A DNA stretch of 40,780 nt from JAZTZP01 sp045637525 (GTDB lineage Bacteria > Bacillota > Clostridia > UBA1381), in NCBI GenBank assembly GCA_045637525.1, contig JAZTZP010000045.1:1-40780 (forward strand). The letters are read 5' to 3'. Positions 16,833 through 23,263 of this stretch are shown piece after piece. The translations under genes were made by a program, and so were the position numbers. Position 1 is the first letter of the stretch, and each line of letters begins with the position of its first letter. Under the pieces are notes generated by a model. It did no database searches, had not been told where the DNA came from, and was given only the letters and a program-made list of their open reading frames with translations.

Positions 16833-17627
16833 TTACATAAAAATTTTTAATAGTAAATATACAAACGGCGATACAAATAAAACGCTGTCAAATCTGTCTA
16901 ATACTCCGCCATGTCCGGGAAGAATATTTCCAAAATCCTTAACACCGCAATCACGCTTAATGGCAGAAGCCACTAAATCACCAATCTGCGAAATAGCCGA
17001 GCCGACAGCACCAACAACCATTATTCCGACATATCCCGTTTCAGCAGCAGATGCATCGTCTAAAAGACGCATTATAAAAAGATACAAAGCACAGCAAAGT
17101 GCTGAAGTTATTACTCCGCCGACAGAGCCTTCTATCGTCTTTTTCGGGCTTATGTGTGGTGCAAGCTTGTGTTTTCCGAGAAACCGTCCGGCAAAATACG
17201 CCCCGGTATCCGTTGTCCACGCACAAACAAAAATAATCAAAGCACCGAAAATATCATATTCAGCCCTTATTTTAATAACCGCGCTCATAAAAAGAGTTAT
17301 GAACAGCGTACCTGTAAACACAGAAAATATGTCTTTAAAGCTTTCTTTTCCGTGCAAAACAACCGTAATTATCAGAAAAACAACAAGTGCCGCAAGAAGG
17401 CTCTCATATAAGCCAATACCATTTAAAAAATTAAACAGCATAATAACAACTGCACTTAAATATCCGGCACCAAGTAACGCCTTATGAGAAGTTACAGATT
17501 TAAAATACTCAAAAAGCATTATAGCTATCAAAATGCATACCGCCGAGTTATACGGTACAACACCTCCGGCAATCACGGCAAAGAAAACCGCTAAACCAAT
17601 AAACGATGTAATAATTCGTTTTATCAT
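16833..17627 (-). CDS. cdsA: Phosphatidate cytidylyltransferase
   Basis: CdsA makes CDP-diacylglycerol from phosphatidic acid and CTP, the branch point of phospholipid synthesis. The 264-residue protein has about seven or eight hydrophobic segments. The C-terminal signature lies near residues 215-250 (SAIKRDCGVKDFGNILPGHG, then GVLDRFDS). WTTDTGAYFAGRFLGKHKLA followed by SPKKTIEGSVGG is the other conserved block. The ATG at 17627 has GGAGG seven bases upstream. It follows uppS by 37 bases and precedes dxr by ten. Nothing is atypical. Confidence 0.96.
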   Translation of the reverse strand: MIKRIITSFIGLAVFFAVIAGGVVPYNSAVCILIAIMLFEYFKSVTSHKALLGAGYLSAVVIMLFNFLNGIGLYESLLAALVVFLIITVVLHGKESFKDIFSVFTGTLFITLFMSAVIKIRAEYDIFGALIIFVCAWTTDTGAYFAGRFLGKHKLAPHISPKKTIEGSVGGVITSALCCALYLFIMRLLDDASAAETGYVGIMVVGAVGSAISQIGDLVASAIKRDCGVKDFGNILPGHGGVLDRFDSVLFVSPFVYLLLKIFM

Positions 17628-17664
17628 TTCATCCTCCGCTTCCGCCTTAAATGACGGCTCAATA

Positions 17665-18405
17665 TTATCTGACTCCGCCGAATCTTCGACCTCTGCCCTG
17701 AAAATCTCTTATCGCCTCATAAAGGTCTTTCACAGAAAAGTCAGGCCAGAGCTTTTTAGTAAACCACATCTCCGAATAACTGTTCTGCCATAGCAAAAAA
17801 TTACTCAGTCTCTGCTCACCGCTCGTGCGTATAAGCAAGTCAATGTCCGGCTGACCTGCCGTATATAAACATTCCTCAAATACGTCTTCATTAATCTCAT
17901 CCTGAGTTAATTCGCCGTCAATTACCTTTTTAATCAAGCTCTTGGCAGAATTTACGATTTCTTCTCTGCCACCGTAATTTAAAGCAATATTCATTACTAT
18001 ACCGCTGTTATCAGCCGTAAACCGTTCTGTTTCTGTTATCTGTTCACGTATTTCGTCGCTAAGTTCTTTTCGTGAGCCAATAGCACGTATTACAACATTT
18101 TCGCCGGCAAGAGTTTTATGAGCATTTTTGAGATAGTCAAGCAGAAGATTCATTAAAAAATCAACCTCCTGTTTTGGTCTTTTCCAGTTTTCCGTGGAAA
18201 AGGCATAAACGGTTATGTATTTAATTCCTATATTGTTACACTCCGTAACTATCTTTTTAAGCGTGTCAGCACCGGCAGAATGTCCTGCACTACGTGGTAA
18301 TCCGCGTCTTTTTGCCCATCTGCCGTTGCCATCCATTATATCGCCAATATCCTTAGCTAATCTTTCAAAATCAATATCTGTTTTTAATCTTTTCTTAAAA
18401 AACAT
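17665..18405 (-). CDS. uppS: Isoprenyl (undecaprenyl) diphosphate synthase
   Basis: UppS extends farnesyl diphosphate with isopentenyl units to undecaprenyl diphosphate, the lipid carrier for cell-wall synthesis. The 246-residue protein has IMDGNGRWAKRRG (catalytic Asp of MDG), SAGHSAGADTLKKIV, YAFSTENWKRPKQEV, LLIRTSGEQRLSNFLLWQ and RRFGG at the end, so the cis-prenyltransferase fold and most active-site residues are present. One oddity: the residues just before MDG read KDIGDIMDG where the family normally has a pattern like KHIAIIMDG, so the usual His and two hydrophobic residues are changed. The ATG at 18405 follows GAGGACTGATAA. It is ten bases after frr, in the standard frr-uppS-cdsA order. 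Confidence 0.94.
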   Translation of the reverse strand: MFFKKRLKTDIDFERLAKDIGDIMDGNGRWAKRRGLPRSAGHSAGADTLKKIVTECNNIGIKYITVYAFSTENWKRPKQEVDFLMNLLLDYLKNAHKTLAGENVVIRAIGSRKELSDEIREQITETERFTADNSGIVMNIALNYGGREEIVNSAKSLIKKVIDGELTQDEINEDVFEECLYTAGQPDIDLLIRTSGEQRLSNFLLWQNSYSEMWFTKKLWPDFSVKDLYEAIRDFQGRGRRFGGVR

Positions 18406-18415
18406 TTATCAGTCC

Positions 18416-18967
18416 TCAGATTTCTAAAATTTCTTTTTCCTTTGCCGCATATATATCGTCAATTTCCTTTATAAACTTATCAGTAAGATTCTGAATGTCC
18501 TTTTCTGCATTTTTAACATCGTCCTCTGTAAGCTCACCGTTCTTCTTCTGAGCCTTCAAATCGTCCATGGCATCTCTTCGCACGTTACGGATCTGAACCT
18601 TTGCTTCTTCGGTATATTTCTTCACCTGCTTAACAAGCTCTTTTCTTCTTTCCTCTGTAAGCGGCGGGAAATTAAGTCTTATAATCTTACCGTCATTTTG
18701 CGGAGATAAACCAAGATCAGATGCCTGTATTGCCTTTTCAATCTCCTTAAGTATAGACACATCCCATGGCTGTATAACAAGACTTCTCGGCTCCGGCGAA
18801 GATATAGATCCAACCTGACCAACCGGTGTCATTGTTCCGTAATACTCAACAAACACCTTGTCAAGAACAGATGCATTTGCACGACCTGCTCTTATTGTCT
18901 TTAATTCGGACTGAAAACCGTCCACTCTTTTATTCATTTTAGCTTCAATTTCAGGATACTTTCCCAT
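18416..18967 (-). CDS. frr: Ribosome recycling factor
   Basis: Frr splits post-termination ribosomes together with EF-G. The 183-residue protein is of standard length and shows the conserved IRAGRANASVLD near residue 25, VEYYGTMTPVGQVGSIS, DLGLSPQNDGKIIRLNFPPL and the helical C-terminus LTEERRKELVKQVKKYTEEA. The ATG at 18967 follows AAAGGAGATGTAAATT. It lies 33 bases downstream of pyrH; pyrH-frr is a near-universal bacterial pair. Nothing unusual is seen. Confidence 0.98.
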   Translation of the reverse strand: MGKYPEIEAKMNKRVDGFQSELKTIRAGRANASVLDKVFVEYYGTMTPVGQVGSISSPEPRSLVIQPWDVSILKEIEKAIQASDLGLSPQNDGKIIRLNFPPLTEERRKELVKQVKKYTEEAKVQIRNVRRDAMDDLKAQKKNGELTEDDVKNAEKDIQNLTDKFIKEIDDIYAAKEKEILEI

Positions 18968-19000
18968 AATTTACATCTCCTTTTTATTATATAATATTTT

Positions 19001-19723
19001 TTATTTTCTTATTCCATCATTCGAAACATATGTTCCGATTGTTTCACCGGATATTGCACGAACAATATTTTCAGGGTCATTTAGTCCGAAAACAAGTATC
19101 GGCATATTATTATCACGGCACATAGACGCCGCCGTTGAATCCATAACACCTAAATTCATGCTTAATATATCTGTATAAGTAAGTGAATCAAATTTCTTTG
19201 CATCAGGATTCACATTCGGGTCAGAATCATATACAGCATCAACCTTCTTTGCAAGCAGTATAACATCTGCATCCATCTCCACAGCACGAAGTGCCGCAGT
19301 AGTATCAGTAGACATAAACGGATTTCCCGTTCCGCAACCGAATATAACAACTCTTCCCTTTTCTAAGTGACGAACTGCTTTGCTTCTTATATAAAGTTCA
19401 GCAATCTGACGCATTTCAATACTCGTCTGAACTCTTGTAGGTATATTCTGATTTTCAAGTGCAGAACAAAGTGCTAAAGAGTTAATAGCCGTTGCCAGCA
19501 TTCCCATATGATCCGCACGTGTCCTGTCCATGTTTTCGCCGCTGCGACCTCTCCATATATTTCCGCCACCGACTACTATACAAACCTCCGCGCCTAAATC
19601 CACAATAGATTTTATGCTTTTAGAAATACTTTCAAGTGTTTCTTCACAAAGCCCGAATCCGGCATCCCCGGCAAGAGCTTCACCACTGATTTTTAAAAGC
19701 ACTCTTTTATATTTAATGCCCAC
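19001..19723 (-). CDS. pyrH: UMP kinase
   Basis: PyrH phosphorylates UMP to UDP and is normally a GTP-activated, UTP-inhibited hexamer. The 240-residue protein has the amino-acid-kinase fold motifs VLLKISGEALAG, CIVVGGGNIWRGR, DRTRADHMGMLATAINSLAL, FGCGTGNPFMSTDTTAALRA and KKVDAVYDSDP. The start is GTG at 19723 with GGAGG eight bases upstream. It is the first gene of the operon here. In most Firmicutes rpsB and tsf precede it, but here a promoter and a repeat element lie upstream and then deoB on the other strand, so the ribosomal pair is elsewhere. Confidence 0.98.
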   Translation of the reverse strand: MGIKYKRVLLKISGEALAGDAGFGLCEETLESISKSIKSIVDLGAEVCIVVGGGNIWRGRSGENMDRTRADHMGMLATAINSLALCSALENQNIPTRVQTSIEMRQIAELYIRSKAVRHLEKGRVVIFGCGTGNPFMSTDTTAALRAVEMDADVILLAKKVDAVYDSDPNVNPDAKKFDSLTYTDILSMNLGVMDSTAASMCRDNNMPILVFGLNDPENIVRAISGETIGTYVSNDGIRK

Positions 19724-19765
19724 GGTTTTGTCCTCCTTTAAATTATATTAACAGTTATTACCTCT

Positions 19766-19794
19766 ATTATACTATTTTTTTTCAAAAAAAGCAA
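19766..19794 (-). promoter_or_regulatory. Promoter for pyrH operon
   Basis: On the minus strand TTGCTT (19789-19794) and TATAAT (19766-19771) are 17 bases apart, about 43 bases upstream of the GTG. The spacer is an A/T tract. A second outward TATAAT lies farther up at 19840-19845, at the edge of the inverted repeat. Confidence 0.65.
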
Positions 19795-19839
19795 TACCTA
19801 TTTTAATATTAGTTGAAAATTTTTAAAAATTTTTTTCAA

Positions 19840-19957
19840 ATTATAGTTTATCTTACGATAAACTAATGCGGAATTCGAAATGCGGAATGCGGAATAAATC
19901 TCGGTTTCAGCCAATAATTCCGCATTCCGCATTAGTTTAGCTACGCTAAACCATAAT
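19840..19957. repeat. Inverted-repeat element with terminal hairpins
   Basis: A 56-base left arm (19840-19895) and a 41-base right arm (19917-19957) are inverted copies separated by 21 bases. They differ by a 14-base insertion in the left arm and a few substitutions. Each arm starts ATTATAG or ATTATGG, then a 7-bp hairpin, then units of AATGCGG. The hairpin stems differ in sequence (GTTTATC/GATAAAC left, GTTTAGC/GCTAAAC read from the right end) but both pair perfectly, a compensatory pattern. The element occupies most of the pyrH-deoB divergent intergenic region. It is related in layout to the clusters at 6841-7020 and 8427-8573, and in its terminus to 40593-40717. Confidence 0.8.
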
Positions 19958-20001
19958 TCTTTATTCATTCAAAAAAACCGTGAGACCATATTTCAGAACT
20001 A

Positions 20002-20030
20002 TTGACAAACCCGTTCATTTGGTATATAAT
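20002..20030 (+). promoter_or_regulatory. Consensus sigma-A promoter for deoB
   Basis: TTGACA (20002-20007) and TATAAT (20025-20030) are both perfect consensus with a 17-base spacer. They lie 32 bases upstream of the deoB ATG, whose ribosome binding site is AGGAGTG. Confidence 0.85.
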
Positions 20031-20062
20031 TAATATATACTTGATATCAGGAGTGAATTTTT

Positions 20063-21217
20063 ATGAAACGTGTTTTTTTAATAGTTCTTGACAGCTTTGG
20101 AATCGGTGCAATGCCGGACTGCGAAAAATTCGGTGATGACTTTTCGGTCAATACATTTAAATCCTGCTTTAACACAGGAAAGCTGTTTGTTCCAAACCTT
20201 ATAAAACTCGGATTATTTAATATAGACGGTATTGATTTCGGCAAAAAATGCAATTCTCCGATCGGAGTATACGGCAGATTATCCGAAGAATCCATGGGAA
20301 AAGATACCACAGTGGGACATTGGGAAATATCAGGTCTTGTCAGCAAAACCCCGCTTCCAACCTATAAAGACGGATTCCCGGCTGAAATAATTGACTCCTT
20401 CATTTCTGCCACAGGACGTGGCGTTCTTTGCAACAAGCCGTATTCAGGAACCGATGTTATACGTGATTACGGTGAGGAGCATATAAAAACCGGAAAACTC
20501 ATAGTATACACATCAGCCGACAGTGTTTTCCAGATCGCCGCACATGAGGATATAATACCTCTGAATGAATTATACAGCTATTGCGAAACTGCACGAAAGC
20601 TTTTAACAGGCAAGCATGGAGTCGGCAGAGTCATAGCCCGCCCGTTCTCCGGCACAGCTCCCGATTTTGTAAGAACATCAGGAAGACACGACTATTCTTT
20701 AACTCCCCCCGGCAACACCATGCTGGATAATATAAAAAACTCGGGACTTGAAGTTATCTCAGTCGGAAAAATTTATGATATTTTTGCCGGTGCAGGTATA
20801 ACACGTTCAATACGTACTGCAAACAATTCAGACGGCGAGTCCGCAATGCTCCGTCTTCAGAAAGAAGATTTTTCAGGACTTTGCTTTATAAATCTCGTTG
20901 ATTTTGATATGAAATACGGCCACAGAAATGACGCCAACGGATATACCGAAGCACTTAATCATTTTGATGTCACTCTCGGTAAATTCTTAGCCCACATGGA
21001 AGATGACGATTTTCTTATAATTACGGCTGACCACGGCTGTGACCCGGGATATACAAAGAGTACCGACCACACAAGAGAATATGTTCCTGTCCTTATGTAT
21101 AATCCAGAAATAACGCCGGGCAACTTCGGCACGTTATCAGGCTTTTCTCACATCGGTGCAACCGTATGCCACCTTTTAAATGTTGATACACATATAAGTA
21201 AAAAGTCATTGATATGA
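20063..21217 (+). CDS. deoB: Phosphopentomutase
   Basis: DeoB interconverts (deoxy)ribose 1-phosphate and 5-phosphate, linking nucleoside salvage to the pentose pathway; it is a Mn-dependent member of the alkaline phosphatase superfamily. The 384-residue protein has the metal-binding start IVLDSFGIGAMPD, the catalytic-Thr region MGKDTTVGHWEISG, NLVDFDMKYGHRNDANGY and ITADHGCDPGYTKSTDHTRE with the remaining metal ligands. Length is normal. The start at 20063 is fixed by AGGAGTG and a perfect promoter just upstream. It is the only plus-strand gene in the window, flanked by a repeat element and by a terminator facing the glycan locus. No nucleoside phosphorylase or deoC is adjacent. Confidence 0.97.
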   Translation: MKRVFLIVLDSFGIGAMPDCEKFGDDFSVNTFKSCFNTGKLFVPNLIKLGLFNIDGIDFGKKCNSPIGVYGRLSEESMGKDTTVGHWEISGLVSKTPLPTYKDGFPAEIIDSFISATGRGVLCNKPYSGTDVIRDYGEEHIKTGKLIVYTSADSVFQIAAHEDIIPLNELYSYCETARKLLTGKHGVGRVIARPFSGTAPDFVRTSGRHDYSLTPPGNTMLDNIKNSGLEVISVGKIYDIFAGAGITRSIRTANNSDGESAMLRLQKEDFSGLCFINLVDFDMKYGHRNDANGYTEALNHFDVTLGKFLAHMEDDDFLIITADHGCDPGYTKSTDHTREYVPVLMYNPEITPGNFGTLSGFSHIGATVCHLLNVDTHISKKSLI

Positions 21218-21226
21218 AAAAATGCA

Positions 21227-21256
21227 AATGAGAGAGCAAATTTCAGCTCTCTCATT
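21227..21256. terminator. Terminator between convergent deoB and GH42-like gene
   Basis: A perfect 11-bp stem AATGAGAGAGC/GCTCTCTCATT with an eight-base loop lies between the two converging stop codons. The minus-strand reading is followed by a run of six T and the plus-strand reading by a weaker T-rich stretch, so it probably serves both, mainly the glycan operon. Confidence 0.8.
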
Positions 21257-21262
21257 CTCATT

Positions 21263-23242
21263 TTATTCATTAAGCTTAAACGTATATCCTGCTTCGTCAA
21301 ATATCGCCGTAAACCTGTTATCTGCATAAACAATGCTGTTTAGCGGTGCATACATCCTGCAGCCGGCTTTTTCGGCAAAGCTTCTTATTATGTTTCTCTT
21401 TACCGACGGAAGCACTGCAAGAATATGATTTCCTTTCATTGCAGTTTTAATTCCGCATTTCGGCAGATTTTCAAGCTTAGGAATATTTTCATATTCCATA
21501 GGTATTTCATCATAAGCTTCTATAACTTCAACACCGTCTCCGGCTTCAATTTCAAGATATGGAAATTCCTCAAACTGTCCTGTTTCTTTTATATCCATCC
21601 CTGTAAGCTTTTTTGTATCTCCGTTAATATATCCCGGAGCATAACTCCATATAAAATGCGTGTTATCGGCAAACTTCAAATCCGAAAATTCTTTGTAATC
21701 CATCGAAAAAGCATTTAAGAATATAACAAGCTTATACTTCGATAAATCAATTTCAGGTAAATCCTTTTGCCGGTACATATCATAAGGCGCTCCCGTCATA
21801 GCGGCTTCACAAGCCGTATCCTGCAAAGCTCTCAGATGAAATTTATAGCTCGGAGTTGTCATCATCATATTTTCCTCATCAACAACAAGTAAAATCTCCG
21901 ATATGCTCTCATGCTTCTTTTCCGATAATGTCTTTCGCATCTCATAGAGCTTTCCAAGCTCTTTTAAGATTTCATCGTCATCATACCATCCGCCGCCTAA
22001 ATCCATATACCAATATGCAGAACCTGTCATCTCATTTCTTGCAAGCTCACGCCATAAAACCCATTTGGTTTCCTCAATACTGCCTGCTGTGCCGTTTACT
22101 TCACCGCCCGAATACTCTGCCTGAATTGATTTATACGTTCTTACATCAATTTCATCAAGCCACAGTTTTTTTCTGTTTACCGACATTGGCACACAATACG
22201 AACCGCACGGCTCGCCGTATGCGTTACGATAATACGACTTAGGCGCTGCAATATAATCAATATATTCGCATTTCAAAATTTCTTCAAGATCTGTATGACC
22301 ATGATAATCCGCTCCGGAATGCATAATATAACCATGGAATATCCCGACAAGCTTTCCGCCTGATTTTTCCTTTGCAACCTTACAAAAACTGTTTACAAGG
22401 CTAAGACTAAGCTCTCTGCGGTATTCGTTATAATCACGATATATAACATGCCCATCCCCCATATTAAAGAACTCATCAAGCTCCGCTCCTTGTTTGTATC
22501 TTTCTGCATTTTTGGGAATTACTATATTTTCAGGAGTTATATTTTCTATTCGCCATGCATCCGACAAGGCTTTGGCAGACTTATATTTTTTTACCCCAAA
22601 CTCATAAAACGTTTTTTTATTTGCCACGCTATAATCAGCACTGTCACCCCAAAAATGCGATTCTCCGCATTTTCCGTATCCGACTTGATATCCGAGTATT
22701 CTGTCGCCGTATTTTTCTTCGATATGACCTATTGCACGACGAAGTGCTTCTTTTGCATCCATGGCCCATTTTTCTGATGCAAAGCTCTGATATCCCATTT
22801 TTCTGTTTCTGTCTATTGAGCCCGGTCCGTCCTGCATATCAGTCCCGATACATGCTTTTATTTCATCGCTGTTTTTAAAATCTGCATTTTCGTATATGTA
22901 CAAATCATCGGGATGGGCTTCCTGCCATTCAAACGGTGCATTAAGCTTAATTCTCGGAATATAATATACATCGGGATGCTTTGAAAACAAAGCATCCAAA
23001 ACCTTATCGGTCGTTTTATAATTATATTTATCAATACCTACCCAGCCGCTGTGCAGATTTGAAGAAAGAATTTTTATTCCCGTACCAAATGCCTGACTGC
23101 AGTATTTCATATTTTGTTCTATGCTTTCATGAAGTATTATTTCATCATTTTCATCAAGAACCGGCGGATCTGTTCCAAATCCCAATCTCGACCAGAATAT
23201 CAGTTCATTGTCTATAAGCTTTAATGCTTCTTCTGCTTTCAT
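21263..23242 (-). CDS. GH42-like putative cytoplasmic glycoside hydrolase
   Basis: The 659-residue protein has no signal peptide and looks like a clan GH-A enzyme similar to GH42 beta-galactosidases. The N-terminal barrel includes GYQVGYGKCGESHFWGD, with Glu194 as likely acid/base, and KKLWLDEIDVRTY, with Glu364 as likely nucleophile. ARNEMTGSAYWYMDLGGGW closes the barrel. From about residue 440 a flavodoxin-like region (ISEILLVVDEENMMM, LSKYKLVIFLNAFSMD) resembles the GH42 trimerisation domain. The ATG at 23242 has AAAGGTGAT upstream. It is the last gene of the glycan locus, in the position expected for intracellular cleavage of imported oligosaccharides. Specificity cannot be read from the sequence; galactosidase is only one option. 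Confidence 0.72.
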   Translation of the reverse strand: MKAEEALKLIDNELIFWSRLGFGTDPPVLDENDEIILHESIEQNMKYCSQAFGTGIKILSSNLHSGWVGIDKYNYKTTDKVLDALFSKHPDVYYIPRIKLNAPFEWQEAHPDDLYIYENADFKNSDEIKACIGTDMQDGPGSIDRNRKMGYQSFASEKWAMDAKEALRRAIGHIEEKYGDRILGYQVGYGKCGESHFWGDSADYSVANKKTFYEFGVKKYKSAKALSDAWRIENITPENIVIPKNAERYKQGAELDEFFNMGDGHVIYRDYNEYRRELSLSLVNSFCKVAKEKSGGKLVGIFHGYIMHSGADYHGHTDLEEILKCEYIDYIAAPKSYYRNAYGEPCGSYCVPMSVNRKKLWLDEIDVRTYKSIQAEYSGGEVNGTAGSIEETKWVLWRELARNEMTGSAYWYMDLGGGWYDDDEILKELGKLYEMRKTLSEKKHESISEILLVVDEENMMMTTPSYKFHLRALQDTACEAAMTGAPYDMYRQKDLPEIDLSKYKLVIFLNAFSMDYKEFSDLKFADNTHFIWSYAPGYINGDTKKLTGMDIKETGQFEEFPYLEIEAGDGVEVIEAYDEIPMEYENIPKLENLPKCGIKTAMKGNHILAVLPSVKRNIIRSFAEKAGCRMYAPLNSIVYADNRFTAIFDEAGYTFKLNE

Positions 23243-23263
23243 AGTAATATCACCTTTCGTTCA

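Noticed and set aside
21263..23242. Secreted polysaccharidase assignment for the GH42-like protein
   Set aside because: There is no signal peptide or membrane segment; the sequence starts directly with a soluble helix, so an intracellular role is preferred.
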